DNA of 64,000 bases from Phallusia mammillata (Eukaryota > Chordata > Ascidiacea > Phlebobranchia > Ascidiidae). The DNA is taken from assembly GCA_003260075.1 (NCBI GenBank), contig QLIY01000242.1, positions 21,747-85,746 of the forward strand, given 5' to 3'. The notes under the pieces are model-generated. The model was not told where the DNA came from, made no database searches, and saw only the letters and a program-made list of their open reading frames with translations. Of the stretch, positions 1 through 27,267 are shown one piece after another. The position numbers and the translations under genes are program-made. The stretch's first letter is position 1. Each line of letters begins with the position of its first letter.

Positions 1-1082
1 TCAACCCATCACGATAAGCCTTTGTTCTCTTATAATTACTTTACGTTATATCCCGCTGCGCTTGTGCATTTTCGCCTGTTGTGCTTGCACTATATCGTTC
101 ATTGCTCTGATGAAGCCCTACCGTTCTGGTGGGCGAAACGTTAGCGAAATACAAGTTCTTAAAAACAACAATTAGTATTTTGTTCAGCATTACACCAGTT
201 GAACGACAAATTTGTTAAAGATATCTGTCTGCCAAAGATTTAACTGCAATACCTTACTTCAATGGAATGGTTTACCAAGTAAGGACCATGTTCTCCGTTT
301 ACTAATTTTGTCGTATTCTTATAAATCGTAAATCACTTGACCGTGTACCTACGTCATATCACGTGTTGTGTGATTGCACCACAATGCAGAATTCTCCATA
401 ACGTAACAACACCCTTGCATTTTCTTTCTCTTTGCTGTTCTTTTGGCAATTTAGAGTTGAGTTTTGTTTGACATGTGCAGTGTGGTAAATTGCTGTTTTG
501 TATTTGTTAAGCTTTTGTCTGATTTTAAACAGTTTGTCATTATTATATCATGAGCCTAAATATAAAAACTAGGTAATGTTACTTTTGCAAGGTAGGCTAC
601 TGCACACAATCTGTACCTTTGCCGCGTAATTGGAATAGGCATTTTATGCGTTCATAATCTATTTTGCCGATGTTCGGCAACATTTTGGTTATCTGTTATC
701 CCTGGCTCAAAACTCTGGTAAGCGTTACTGCTATGCAATAATTCAATGTGTCATTTTTGTTTGCATAAAAACGTTTTTAGAAATTGGACAGTTTCCAGTA
801 TGGCGCCAGGCGCGCAAATTCATGACATTGCATGTACATTAACAGCAGCAGGTTTGGAAAATGTTAAATAAAATAAATCGTTAAACGAACTAATATTGTT
901 GCTAAAGTGCCCAAACCCATTATATAATTCGATCAGCGAGTAAAATAAGATTTATCCAACCGAAGTTGCCACAATAAATTTGTGATAACAGTACGTTGAG
1001 TATTATTGCATTCTAACACATTGTACAACAACTAATTTTAAATTTGAAGAACCTCTTGCTTAGGCGCCTTCAGCATCTGCGG
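1..1082. other. intergenic, no gene recognised
   Basis: A+T-rich sequence with only short chance ORFs. I see no splice-consistent coding segment, RNA gene or repeat that I can name. Confidence 0.5.
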
Positions 1083-1090
1083 GTTTAAAC

Positions 1091-1603
1091 TAGTGATGTA
1101 CCGAATCGGCTAAATTTCGATTCGGCCGAAACCGAATATTCGGCTGTTTTGCCGAATAAATTCGGCCGAATCANCGATTCGGCCGAAACCGAATATTCGG
1201 CGGTTTTGCCAAATAAATTCGGCCGAATCATTTATACGTCACGCAAAGTGTATCCTATGCGTTTGACATGAAAGCAGAAGTTTATCTACCAGACAATTAG
1301 TGCAAAATGGTTGTGTTTCGTCCGTATTTTAGTTCTATGGGGTTTAACATTGTCCCAAGCACGGTTGCCAACCCGACAATGGAAAACTGATTTTTTGTCT
1401 GCAGTGGGAAAAGCGTCAATATGTTAAAAAATATAATGATTGACGCGATTTTCGTTGGTACTGAGAAGAAAGGAAACGTTTAACGCTTTGAATGGGTGCT
1501 CGTAAAAGATTCGGTTTCGGCCGAATCGCAACAAATTATTCTTTGCAAATATGGCCGATTCGGCCGAATAAATTCGGCAAACCGAATATTCGGTACATCT
1601 CTA
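1091..1603. mobile_element. hAT-like MITE (TAGTGATGTACCGAAT family)
   Basis: Inverted ends TAGTGATGTACCGAAT and ATTCGGTACATCTCTA are flanked by a perfect 8-bp target duplication GTTTAAAC (1083-1090 and 1604-1611). The interior is rich in repeated ATTCGGCCGAA-type motifs. A single N at 1173 joins two imperfect copies of about 55 bp, probably an assembly join. No transposase is encoded. The short ORF starting at 1492 lies mostly inside the element and is not a gene. Confidence 0.85.
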
Positions 1604-1611
1604 GTTTAAAC

Positions 1612-2418
1612 AGACCGACAGGGGCAACACAAATTCTAAAAGGAATTTGTTTTACAAAGATTATGTTGGAAAAATATACTGATGAAACATCTAACAACAT
1701 TCGTGGACGTAAAGCATAATGCCTTCTTATTAAAACGGTTTTAATGTTTTTCATAATTTGGACACTAGGCTACATATTAACCAGTGTTAAAGAGAAATTA
1801 GTGGTTTTGTTTTTGTAGCAGTGCCGTTGTCTTGTGCTGTCTGTTTGTCTGTTGCTTCGTCACAATTACCGACATCTTCCCTTTCTTGCCAAGGTTTCAA
1901 AGTCATGTATGCACACAAGTTCTTACTTTGCATCACACATTTAGATTTTATATACCGGATGTAACAATATTGTTATGGTTAAGATGCTCACACATAACTT
2001 AAATTTGCTTCTGATATTTTTTATTTTAGACATTCTCTTTCAATGAACAGTAGAACACAGTACAGCCACAAACGAAGCAAGTCACTTTGCCAAAAGTCTG
2101 CTAAAAGTATGTAAGTGGTCTACAATAGTTGGTACTGAATAAATGCCGAAAATGTTGGCCAAGTGAAGAGTTTTTTTCATGGTAGCCACGAATAGAAAAT
2201 TTTGGTTTGCAAACTCGAAACACCAAAAGCTTTTTTTAACATACTTTCCGTAGACGTTTGACCGAGCAGCACTATATGTTTATTAGATGCTACCTATTTT
2301 GCTGGTGAACAATACGAGCTAGCATTTATACCTTCTGTGTGCTACTAACTATTATGGTAAACATAGGCCTATCTAAATCGAACCAACACATTTGACCGAA
2401 AGTTTGTTCTTTATGCGT
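1612..2418. other. 3' flank of gene A
   Basis: Non-coding sequence downstream of the minus-strand stop codon of gene A. An AATAAA hexamer on the minus strand lies near 2280, about 140 nt past the stop, and is a plausible polyadenylation signal. No other feature is recognised. Confidence 0.4.
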
Positions 2419-9232
<6,814 letters not shown>

Positions 9233-10133
9233 GCTGTTCTGTCTAGTGCACATTCAACAACAAATTTGTGCTTTCGTTATCAATCACATTAACTTGAAAC
9301 TGAAATATTTTTTGTTCACCAACAGCAAGGTAACCTGACACACACTAAAGTCTACTGGCACGTGCTTTTCCACCAAATGTCCAAAATCGTTAACATGCTC
9401 TCATGCCTTTTTCTCTCCTTGATTTTCCTCCTTGAGGACTTTGTCGTGTTGTTTTTGTAATTTTTCTAACCTCAACTTCAGTAAAGTATGCGATGATGTG
9501 TCGCATTCCGCAACAAACAACCTTTTCTGTGTCTACTTTCGGAGAAGATGTTAGGCAGTAATTTGAACAGGTTAAAGTTGGATTGCTTTGGGCAACTCTA
9601 CGAAGGTTTTGCCTGGGAACATTTAGAACGCATAAACTTTCTCCTCGTAAGTTTCTATCTTCTCACATACTGTTTTTCTCATCTAGCTTGACTGACCAGA
9701 CACAGTGCTGTCACAAAACCCGAACGAGGTCTGCAGGACAAGTTTAACTCGGTTTAACATGAGTTTGAGGCCGATGGTTTTAACCTATCAGTGTTTTACA
9801 TTACCACTGATCGAACTTTCAACTGTTTACTTGACACCCACGACTATTTTTTGGTTTTCCCTGTGTCACACTCCACTAACCAACAACAGTGAGACATTTA
9901 AATTGTACTGACTCAAAGCGTTCTGCCCCCAGGCCTATGTAATGGTGAAAACATTACAGTAATTATTTTGCAAATCGTGCGGATTTAGTTATAAATATTG
10001 TTGTATTATATTGGCAATAGTAAAAACAAATAAAAAAAAGTGTACACCGGAAGTACACCTTTGTCAGGAAAGGTTAAATGATTGCCTGACCAGCGTTTAG
10101 TGACCTATATTCGCTACAACAGAGATCAGCATG
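9233..10133. promoter_or_regulatory. 5' flank of gene A, conserved upstream of its pseudogene copy
   Basis: The first about 600 bp upstream of the gene A start are recognisably similar to 32137-32560 upstream of the decayed copy. Shared landmarks include GTGACGTCAT spanning the start codon and CACGTGCTTT about 130 bp upstream. CACGTG is an E-box type motif. Shared descent alone could explain the similarity. No TATA box is evident. A single N stands at 10133. Confidence 0.4.
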
Positions 10134-10939
10134 NTTGAATGATATTAATTGCAATTTGCAATTAAGTACAAGAACACAAACAGCAGCAAAGTCAGTACTT
10201 TCTCTTCTTTCACCAAGTAATAACACTATATTAAAAGTCCTTTCTGACTCTTACTTTTAACACCTTGCTGCTTTCACACCTATGCCTTGGTTTGAATACA
10301 ACATGTTGCGTCGTTCACAGTTTTTTGTTGTAAGACGAAGACCAATCCAAACCAAATCCAAAACAAACTGGCTCGATGCGTTTACAATCTAAACTCTTGT
10401 AATAGACTGTTTAAGATGCAATAATCTGGTAATAAAGAAGAACCAGTATAATGCCAATCAGAAAAACTACGAATAAATGTGGAAACAAGCGACAGTTTGG
10501 GTAAAAATACCGCTCAACATGTTATTTTATTCTTATTTTTTGACAAGGTTTCAGACCTGTACTTAGTTTTTATTTTTATTTTGCCATAATATGTCCATTT
10601 TACTGAGTGCCACGGTTCTCGGAATGTAAGTTAAATGGACAACGAATGCTTAGCTGGTGACAGTCATAGTTCACTTAGTAATTATTTACCCACTTTTCGT
10701 ATCTTTTTACAAAATGGCGCACCCTAATTCTTTTTTCTCAGATACGCATGACTGCGCTGATTAGCCTTCCAGTTTTCAGGCAGTATTCGAAAAAAACCTT
10801 GTGCTCAATCGCAATGTAGTATTAAGGAACCTGTGTTTGAAGTTTCAAGCATTTGCAAGGTATTGAAAAAAAGCCAAATTTTTGACCCGGTAAAGTACAA
10901 TATGTTGTGAGTATACATTTTCAAAGAGTTGGTTTATAG

Positions 10940-11445
10940 CAGGGGTCACCAAACTACCGTAGAAAAAGGCCGGATCCGGCCCGCAAGGTGATTTCATCCG
11001 GCCCGCGACTACATTTTTAGGTTTGCCAAAAATATTGATAACTTTGTAACATTAAAAAATTAATCTACTCCTTACAAAAGTCTTCCTGTCGCGATATGTA
11101 GAATTGGATATTACCTAATTTCAATGCCCAGGATTGATCCAAAGCCAGTTTGTTACGTCACAGGCAAGACTACTAGTGGTAATTGTGCGCAAACAATTGT
11201 CTTTTTGTTACTTGTGACGTAATTAGGACGTGATATTACTGGAAGGTGAGACTAACTATACAGTTTAACAGGCGCATCACCAGATTTTAAACAGGATTGT
11301 AGAAAAACCATATCTTGGCAACCCTATAAAATCGCCTCGAGGGCAAAGTTTGTAAATAGGTCGTTGAGGCATGCGAAGAGTGCGGCCCGCGCGAATCATT
11401 ATTAAACTTATCCGGACCGCAGTGAAAAAAGTTTGGTGACCCCTG
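10940..11445. mobile_element. hAT-like MITE, CAGGGGTCACCAAACT family, copy 1
   Basis: Perfect 16-bp terminal inverted repeats (CAGGGGTCACCAAACT) are flanked by GTTTATAG on the left and GTTTAAAG on the right. The orthologous left flank in unit 3 reads GTTTAAAG, so the original 8-bp duplication was perfect. GGCCCGC-rich ends and no ORF of transposase type. Other copies lie at 14520, 31590, 32633 and 55831. Confidence 0.87.
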
Positions 11446-11453
11446 GTTTAAAG

Positions 11454-11770
11454 CAGTGGTTCTTAACCTGTGGGTAATTACCCCCAAAGGGGTAATTTGG
11501 CATTTTAAAAGGGGTAACATAGATTTTCTGTTATAGTTAGCATTAGATTCTTGGTTATCATTATTGCAACCAGCAAACATTTTATAATGAGGGTAAAATG
11601 TATTCAAAATAATTCAATAAAAATTCAATCTTAATAGATTTATCGGCGTCCTGCCACATTTTCAAAATAAAAAAGAAGTAACTTCGATGGCAAACGTTTC
11701 TAATAAGGGGTAATTGATATCCATCAAAACATTTTGTGGGTAACAACAGAAAAAAGGTTAAGAACCACTG
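11454..11770. mobile_element. hAT-like MITE, CAGTGGTTCTTAACC family
   Basis: Inverted ends CAGTGGTTCTTAACCT and AGGTTAAGAACCACTG are flanked by perfect GTTTAAAG duplications at 11446-11453 and 11771-11778. It directly abuts the previous element and shares its target octamer, so it inserted into one copy of that element's target duplication. Absent from tandem unit 3. Non-autonomous. Confidence 0.87.
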
Positions 11771-12634
11771 GTTTAAAGGATCAACACCGATTTGGGATTC
11801 TCTCATATAGTGTCCATTTAGATATAGGCAGCAAATGTAGAGATTAGGCAAGAATGATGTATGCATGTGTAATCGGGAAGCGAAGTTGGCTCACTAAACG
11901 AGGTTAAAACATGTGTTTACAATAAAACTGCTGGATGAGCAATACTTTGTTATACATTATGCCTGGCAGCAATACCCTATTTCATGTGTTTACAACTTTC
12001 GCATTTTATATTCGATTTGTAATAACATGACTAAGGTTTATTTAGCTTTAGCACATCAAAGGCAGAGGTATGAATACAGTTATCAGTTTCTAGTATTTAG
12101 TATTGACGGTTCTGTGTGCGTTAGTCAAACCCGTCAATGTGATGACAAACCGGAAGTTATTTTTGAAACGACGTACGCTGCTTGAATGATATTAATTGCA
12201 ATTTGCAATTAAGTACAAGAACACAAACAGCAGCAAAGTCAGTACTTTCTCTTCTTTCACCAAGTAATAACACTATATTAAAAGTCCTTTCTGACTCTTA
12301 CTTTTAACACCTTGCTGCTTTCACACCTATGCCTTGGTTTGAATGCAACATGTTGCGTCGTTCACAGTTTTTTGTTGTAAGACCAATCCAAACTCAATTC
12401 AAAACAAACTGACTCAATGCGTTTACAATCTAAAGTCTTGTAATAGACTGTTTAAGATGCAATAATCTGGTAATAAAGAAGAACCAGTATAATGCCAATC
12501 AGAAAAACTACGAATAAATGTGCAAACAAGCGACAGTTTGGGTAAAAATACCGCTCAATATGTTATTTTATTCTTATTTTTTGACAAGGTTTCAGACCTG
12601 TACTTAGTCCTCTCCTCAATAGCTTTTTTTTTTT

Positions 12635-13440
12635 NNNNNNNNNNNNNNNNNNNNNNNNNNNNNNNNNNNNNNNNNNNNNNNNNNNNNNNNNNNNNNNNNN
12701 NNNNNNNNNNNNNNNNNNNNNNNNNNNNNNNNNNNNNNNNNNNNNNNNNNNNNNNNNNNNNNNNNNNNNNNNNNNNNNNNNNNNNNNNNNNNNNNNNNNN
12801 NNNNNNNNNNNNNNNNNNNNNNNNNNNNNNNNNNNNNNNNNNNNNNNNNNNNNNNNNNNNNNNNNNNNNNNNNNNNNNNNNNNNNNNNNNNNNNNNNNNN
12901 NNNNNNNNNNNNNNNNNNNNNNNNNNNNNNNNNNNNNNNNNNNNNNNNNNNNNNNNNNNNNNNNNNNNNNNNNNNNNNNNNNNNNNNNNNNNNNNNNNNN
13001 NNNNNNNNNNNNNNNNNNNNNNNNNNNNNNNNNNNNNNNNNNNNNNNNNNNNNNNNNNNNNNNNNNNNNNNNNNNNNNNNNNNNNNNNNNNNNNNNNNNN
13101 NNNNNNNNNNNNNNNNNNNNNNNNNNNNNNNNNNNNNNNNNNNNNNNNNNNNNNNNNNNNNNNNNNNNNNNNNNNNNNNNNNNNNNNNNNNNNNNNNNNN
13201 NNNNNNNNNNNNNNNNNNNNNNNNNNNNNNNNNNNNNNNNNNNNNNNNNNNNNNNNNNNNNNNNNNNNNNNNNNNNNNNNNNNNNNNNNNNNNNNNNNNN
13301 NNNNNNNNNNNNNNNNNNNNNNNNNNNNNNNNNNNNNNNNNNNNNNNNNNNNNNNNNNNNNNNNNNNNNNNNNNNNNNNNNNNNNNNNNNNNNNNNNNNN
13401 NNNNNNNNNNNNNNNNNNNNNNNNNNNNNNNNNNNNNNNN
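12635..13440. other. assembly gap (806 N)
   Basis: A run of N inside the second tandem unit. ORFs drawn across it are meaningless. By comparison with unit 1 the missing sequence should include the hAT elements and the segment before GTTCTGTGTGCGTTAG. Confidence 0.99.
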
Positions 13441-13629
13441 GTTCTGTGTGCGTTAGTCAAACCCGTCAATGTGATGACAAACCGGAAGTTATTTTTGAAA
13501 CGACGTACGCTGCTTGAATGATATTAATTGCAATTTGCAATTAAGTACAAGAACACAAACAGCAGCAAAGTCAGTACTTTCTCTTCTTTCACCAAGTAAT
13601 AACACTATATTAAAAGTCCTTTCTGACTC

Positions 13630-13870
13630 TTACTTTTAACACCTTGCTGCTTTCACACCTATGCCTTGGTTTGAATGCAACATGTTGCGTCGTTCACAGT
13701 TTTTTGTTGTAAGACCAATCCAAACTCAATTCAAAACAAACTGACTCAATGCGTTCTAAAGTCTATCTAAAGTCTCCCCCCCCCCCTTACTTTTAACACC
13801 TTGCTGCTTTCACACCTATGCCTTGGTTTGAATGCAACATGTTGCGTCGTTCACAGTTTTTTGTTGTAAG
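13630..13870. repeat. C-run-linked duplication
   Basis: The stretch ending at 13775 is followed by a run of C (13776-13786), then by a re-start of sequence already present from about 13630. This is the same join pattern as elsewhere in the window. Confidence 0.7.
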
Positions 13871-14519
13871 ACCAATCCAAACTCAATTCAAAACAAACTG
13901 ACTCAATGCGTTTACAATCTAAAGTCTTGTAATAGACTGTTTAAGATGCAATAATCTGGTAATAAAGAAGAACCAGTATAATGCCAATCAGAAAAACTAC
14001 GAATAAATGTGCAAACAAGCGACAGTTTGGGTAAAAATACCGCTCAACATGTTATTTTATTCTTATTTTTTGACAAGGTTTCAGACCTGTACTTAGTTTT
14101 TATTTTTTTTGCCAAAATATGTCCATTTTACTGAGTGCCACGGTTCTCGGAATGTAAGTTAAANAAAATAAGTACATTTTACTGAGTGCCACGGTTCTCG
14201 GAATGTAAGTTAAATGGACAACGATTGTTTAGCTGGTGACAGTCATAGTTCACTTAGTAATTATTTACCCATTTTTCGTATCTTTTTACAAAATGGCGCA
14301 CCCTAATTCTTTTTTCTCAGATTCGCCTGACTGCGCTGATTAGCCTTCTAGTTTTCAGGCAGTATTCGAAAAAAATCTTGTGCTTAATTGCAATGTAGTA
14401 CTAAGGAATCTGTGTTTGAAGTTTCAAGCATTTGCAAGGTATTGATAAAAGAGCCAAATTTTTGACCCGGTAAAGTACAACGTTTTGTGAGTATACATTG
14501 TCAAAGAGTTGGTTTAAAG

Positions 14520-14534
14520 CAGGGGTCACTAAAC

Positions 14535-14568
<34 letters not shown>

Positions 14569-14900
14569 GGCCGGATCCGGCCCGTGAGGTCATTTCATCC
14601 GGCCCGCGACTACATTTTTGGGTTTGCCAAAAATATTGATAACTTTGTAACATTAAAAAATTATTCTACTTCTTACAAAAGTTTTCCTGTCGCGATATGT
14701 AGAATTAGATATTACCTAATTTCATAACATTTCAATGCCCAGGATTAATCCAAAGCCAGTTTGTTACGTCACAGACAAGACTACTAGTGGTAATTGTGCG
14801 CAAACAATTGTCTTTTTTGTTACTTTTGACGTAATATACGACATGATATACTGGAAGATGAGACTAACTATACAGTTTAGCAGGCGCATCACCAGATTTT
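14520..14900. mobile_element. truncated hAT-like MITE, copy in tandem unit 3
   Basis: Starts CAGGGGTCACTAAACT after GTTTAAAG. A run of 31 C (14536-14566) replaces about 10-20 bp of the family consensus. The right end is missing: sequence jumps from the ATTTTAAAC interior motif to unit sequence that lies more than 400 bp further on in unit 1. Confidence 0.75.
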
Positions 14901-15317
14901 AAACGCGAAACGAGGTTAAGACATGTGTTTACAATAAAACTGCTGGATGAGCAATACTTTGTTATACATTATGCCTGGCAGCAATACCCTATTTCATGTG
15001 TTTACAACTTTCGCATTTTATATTCAATTTGTAATAACATGACTAAGGTTTATTTAGCACATCAAAGGCAGAGGTATGAATACAGTTATCAGTTTCTAGT
15101 ATTTATTATTTACAGTTTTGTGTGCGTTAGTCAAACCCTTCAATGTGATGACAAACCGGAAGTTATTTTTGAAACGACGTACGCTGCTTGAATGATATTA
15201 ATTGCAATTTGCAATTATTTACAGTGTATGTTTGCAACTGTTGATTAGTTGTGTTTCATTGAAGTAATCAGGCGGAGATGAGTAGGTAAAATTGGTTTGA
15301 TTCTGTATAGTTTCGAC

Positions 15318-22765
<7,448 letters not shown>

Positions 22766-23645
22766 GTGCACGCGACTATATAGTCGTGTGTTAAAAGTTT
22801 GCCATACTTAATCATTATGCCTATTCGTTTTATGTGCATGAAAACTGTTAGAACATTTTCTGGTTTGTGTGTGTTTGTAGTTAAATTTCGTTTCAAAGTA
22901 AGTATGAAATAGGTGTATAATCTGTACAAAACATTTACAAGTGTAGTTGTAGTGTAGTTTTCACAAATGTACTAATCACAATCCCATGAGCTGCTGCTGG
23001 AGGTTTTAAAGTAACTGTTTGGACGAACAACAACTGGTTTCTTAACTGTTTCAGGCATACAACGAAAAACGGATAATTGCGAGCCATAATTTCCGTTAAA
23101 GAGTGCAAAGTGTGTTTCATCTTCATTCTGCATGCTGCCGTGACCTTTGCTTCTTGTTTTAGACTCGATGCTTGTACTAGGAACATGTAGAAACAAACAA
23201 AGCACGTTCTAATCATGATGTTATGTTTTTTTATACCCATGTGAAACCAATTTCGTGAAGTTAGTAATTTTAATAAACATAAAACACACCTTTACTGAAT
23301 TGATGATGTAAAAAGCACCAAGTTTTGTCAATTCCTAAAAGGGTTAAGGTGTGGCTGCGGGTGGTGAATTTTTGTGTGAATAAGGTCGCCAAAAGTTATA
23401 CGAATAAGGTATTTTCCTGTAGAAAAAAAGGAGGAAATTAGGTTGTGTTACGCGCAATTTTTGGTACCGCCACTATCATAATGGTCATGAGACGCCGCCA
23501 AAGTGCGATCAAAAAGGTCATTGTTGCTGCAGCAGTTATTACGGTCTGGTCCCATGCAGTCGTTATCTGAGAGACCGTTTTTTAAAACCGATGACTAAAA
23601 TATGCATTATAGCTGGATGCATTTACAGGGAACAAGCCTACCACT
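22766..23645. other. 3' flank of gene B, shared with the 44.8-45.8 kb remnant
   Basis: No convincing gene. Segments near 22910-23110 and 23490-23590 match 44840-44966 plus 45466-45530 and 45650-45765, so this is the 3' flank of an ABCC copy duplicated elsewhere in the cluster. TAATAAAC near 23270 could carry a polyadenylation signal. Confidence 0.5.
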
Positions 23646-25170
23646 TACTTTCGAGTATTGCCAACTAGATCAGAGAACCGTTTTTCCCAAGCATATAACT
23701 TTACAATTCGCATCGCAACCAACAACTCGTTCATCGTTGGTATCCGTTTATTTGTTTGAAGCGCGGTTCGAAAACAATGCAAGCAGAAATTATTCAACAA
23801 GCAAAATGCAAATTCCAATTAGAAAATTTGATGATTGTAGGCATAAACCAGAAAGATGGTGTCAAAGTAAATGGTAGATAGCAGAGAGCTTTTATCATAA
23901 TATACTTCACAAACAAGCGTTAAGAAAAAGGGATGAGACCAATATATTTACTTTATTTTACAACTATTAAGATTAGGTTAAGTCAAAACAAGACAACACT
24001 ATCAGATTAGCTTGGTATCTCCACTTGTAGGTAACTCTTTCAATGCGATTCGCTTTAACCAGAATATTTACATATTTAGTAACTGGACAATGTCATAGTA
24101 CCTGATTTTACCAAAGCACGGTCCCACAAGTATTTGACTCAACAAAGAAAGAAAGATGATGCCAACGCTAACCAGTGCCGTTATTCCAAGCTCTTGCCAC
24201 AGTTAATTCGTCACAACTGTCACCAGAATAGGACTTAACCAAATGTAATGAATAAAAGGGCTTAAAATAAGTTATAATACCAGAAAACATTCTGGTATTT
24301 TTATATGTACCGTATGTTTAAGCTTTACGTGTTAAAACAAAAACAAAAAACACGTTAATGGAACTTCTTGGTAACAAATAAAGCTTATAAAATATATTGA
24401 AATCTTAATTTCGAATAGAAGGATTATTCTAGTACTTATTAAAAATCAGGATAGCAACACGCTGGTGTTTTTAATTTAAAGGGAAATGATTAATACATTT
24501 CAATACGAGAAAGAAAACAACAATCCGAAAGCGCCGAAAAATATTTTTTTTAAAGTAGCACCTTTTATGTTTCTTTTCTACTGTATCAAATCGTGAAACA
24601 TGAGCCGTTGTGTTTGAAAGTGACAGCTGGTTGAGACGTAGGGTCTAAAATATTGACAATGTGTTTTTCCAGAATGCTTGGTTTTGCACGTCGAGCCTTA
24701 TAAACAGGGTTGCCATACCGTTCTTATTTCTAAGATTTGTCCTTATTTTGAAAGGCTTTGTCTTAGAAAAGTTTATTGTCCTTATTTCTAAGAATTGTCC
24801 TTATTTTTGACCTGAGTCCTTCTTTTGTCTTATTTTCAACAATTACTGTTTAAATTCCTGCTACAAATGAAAGTAAACCTAGACCTGAGCTGTTGTGCGA
24901 TGCACAAAGTATTTTCTACGAACAAGAAGTAACTGAAACTGATTGTTTCTGCCCAAATATTGCATATGATATGCNACCGTTCAACGGAGTAGCGCAATCC
25001 AGTGTTTATAGAGATCAGTGGCTTTATTGCATGCAAATGCGCTGTCGCACAGGATAAATTTGTTGCGAACACATGTTGGTTTGCGCGAGTGTGTTATCAT
25101 AACATGTGGTTCAGTAGTTGAGTTTTTGTTGCTAATTTAAATTTTGAAAATGATAATTTTTTTTTGTTAT

Positions 25171-25385
25171 TGGGAATCGCAGACCAAAGTGTAACTGCAA
25201 AGAACTTGAGACTTTTTTTAACCGGAGTTTGTTTGAGTTTTTTAATTGACTTTGTCTGGTATTATGAGAATGAATGTTNTGGGAATCGCAGACCAAAGTG
25301 TAACTGCAAAGAACTTGAGACTTTTTTTAACCGGAGTTTGTTTGAGTTTTTTAATTGACTTTGTCTGGTATTATGAGAATGAATG
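25171..25385. repeat. N-joined direct duplication
   Basis: About 107 bp beginning GGGAATCGCAGACC is present twice, with the single N at 25279 at the join. The copies look identical, which favours an assembly join. Confidence 0.85.
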
Positions 25386-25486
25386 TTAGAGGTGAGATCA
25401 AAATAGGAGCAGAATATTGATGGCAGGAGGTGTTTTTTAAACTTGAACATAAATTTGGCAACTTCGAATCTAACCAATTAATCTAT

Positions 25487-25910
25487 TTGAAGAATGCCAA
25501 GTTTTGGTAAATTGGTTTTAAATGAGTTGTAATGCAACTATTTGAAATTATTCTAACAGCTTTACTTTGAAGGACTTTGAAATAGTTCAAATTTGTTGGA
25601 TATGTACGTCCCCAATTTATTGTGCAGTTCTGAAGATGTGAGTGGATGAGTGCATAATACAAGATTAAAAGGGTAGGCTAATTAAAATATTTTTTAGTTT
25701 GGCTAAAATTCCTATTGATTTTGTAATTTTTGATGATATTTGTAAAATATGTTTTTTCCAGGAAAGTTGACTATCAATTATTAATCCCAAGTATTTTGTT
25801 GTTGTGGTTTGTGAGATGGAATAGTTACCGATTTTGACTGAAAAAACTTGGGTGCTTGGTGGCCGGGTGTAGTGAAATATCATGTAGTTTGTTTTTTCAT
25901 AATTGAGTGA
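25487..25910 (-). mobile_element. non-LTR retrotransposon (LINE) RT fragment
   Basis: Minus-strand translation gives a typical LINE reverse-transcriptase thumb region, with KYLGLIIDSQLSWKKHI (about 25770-25720) followed in another frame by INWGRTYPT and KAVRIISN motifs down to a stop near 25487. A frameshift around 25660 and the lack of palm motifs show a dead 3' fragment. The clade (CR1/L2/jockey-like) cannot be settled by eye. Confidence 0.7.
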
Positions 25911-26990
25911 TAATTATAAATTATAATTTGTTGCAACGCATCCATAAATCAGCCTTTTCAATGCCAGACTGAAAACTTTGACAAGTCTGAATGAATTCCA
26001 CACAGATCTGTGTCCCGTCAAACGTACTGAAAACTTATTTTTCGTTTGACTGACATACTGCTCATGGCATATTGCACAGGTGCCAGCATATATCCCATAG
26101 TTGCGCATATGAGCTTTTGCCGTAACTTTGTTAAACCCTTTTTGCTTTGTATGTTAGTGGTATAGTCAACCATTCCTTTGTGATTTCCAAAGTGTCCACA
26201 CAAAGCACAGTGTCCACAAGGTGCAGATGAGCCCCCAATAGGCATGGTACTGTTTTCCCCGACTTGCGCTAACCGCCTGTAACAGATAAGAAGGTTTCCG
26301 AGTGTTGGTGGTCGTTTGTATGTTGATATTTTTTTTACCAAACTTAGTTCTTTTGCGGAAGGTTGGAGTAGTGATGGGAAGCTCGTTGCCCAAACATTCA
26401 GAGCCTTTTGTTAACTGTGGCCATTCGAGGGTGGGCATCTATTTGTCCACATACTTGCTTTTTCAATGACGTCAATTGTCATTGACATAAGGAAGCAGGA
26501 TAGTTTAGCTTTGATACGCAATTTGCAAAGGCTGGCTCTAAAATCAAAAATCAACCCCGTCTGCGGTATCTTTGACGTAGTCTGTTGTTTTGAATTTAAA
26601 TTTATCCTGTCAGCTGATGACGTGGTTCACATCCAGAAATGGATCATGCCCCTGGGTTTGGGCGGTTGTTATGTAGTTGTGTGTTATTTCCAAACCGTGA
26701 GTAGCAAACACGCTCTCGATACCCTTAATAGTTGTTCTGAAGATTTCATAACCAAAATAGAGATAAATCATATCGTCAATGAACCTCATGAACAGTTCTG
26801 TATTTTGTATAAAGCACGCTGCCTGCACCATAATATAATGAACGCCACCAGTCACGATTCCCTTTTTCTGAGTGTAAAAATTGTCTCCGTGTTTAAGGAT
26901 GGCATTTTCCAAGCATAAGAATGTTAGTTCTATAAGGTTTTCTATGCTGTGTTTGCTGAAGTTGCTCTCCGTTTCAAGCGCGTCTTTAAG

Positions 26991-26991
<1 letters not shown>

Positions 26992-27050
<59 letters not shown>
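26992..27050. other. G run replacing PLE sequence
   Basis: Fifty-nine Gs occupy the place of about 41 bp present in the intact copy (about 29757-29797). Proline-rich or glycine-rich ORFs across it are artefacts. Confidence 0.9.
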
Positions 27051-27051
<1 letters not shown>

Positions 27052-27265
27052 TTTGACATCTGCTGTTGCGATAAACAGAGGCGCATCCGCAAGTTGGTTT
27101 GCAATTGTTGACGTTGTCTTGTCCTTCCAGTTTAACAGTTCTCGTAAATAATGACAGCTGTACCGGCAGTACTCAGGAACAACGGCTTGGTTATGTGAGA
27201 CACTTATTGGTTCTGACAAATATTCTAAGAACGCTGTAATTCTGGACATGGGTGTGTGACTCAGC

Positions 27266-27267
<2 letters not shown>

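Larger units (their letters stand above)
10134..15191. repeat. three-unit tandem repeat between genes A and B
   Basis: The segment beginning TTGAATGATATTAATTGC occurs at about 10134, 12184, 13515 and, as a closing copy, 15189. Units of roughly 2.05, 1.33 (holding the N gap) and 1.68 kb share long stretches with few differences. Units 1 and 3 each contain the same hAT element and similar short ORFs (11913-12185, 14925-15191). The two ORFs differ by indels and substitutions with no sign of coding constraint. A diverged relative lies upstream of gene C (about 33500-34685), so at least part of the unit belonged to the ancestral divergent module. Confidence 0.8.

Noticed and set aside
11913..12185. 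Repeated ORF (also at 14925-15191) as a gene family
   Set aside because: Copies are parts of the tandem intergenic repeat and differ by indels and changes without coding constraint. The relative near 34080 lacks the frame.
12520..13521. Long ORFs on both strands across 12635-13440
   Set aside because: They are open only because the interval is N.
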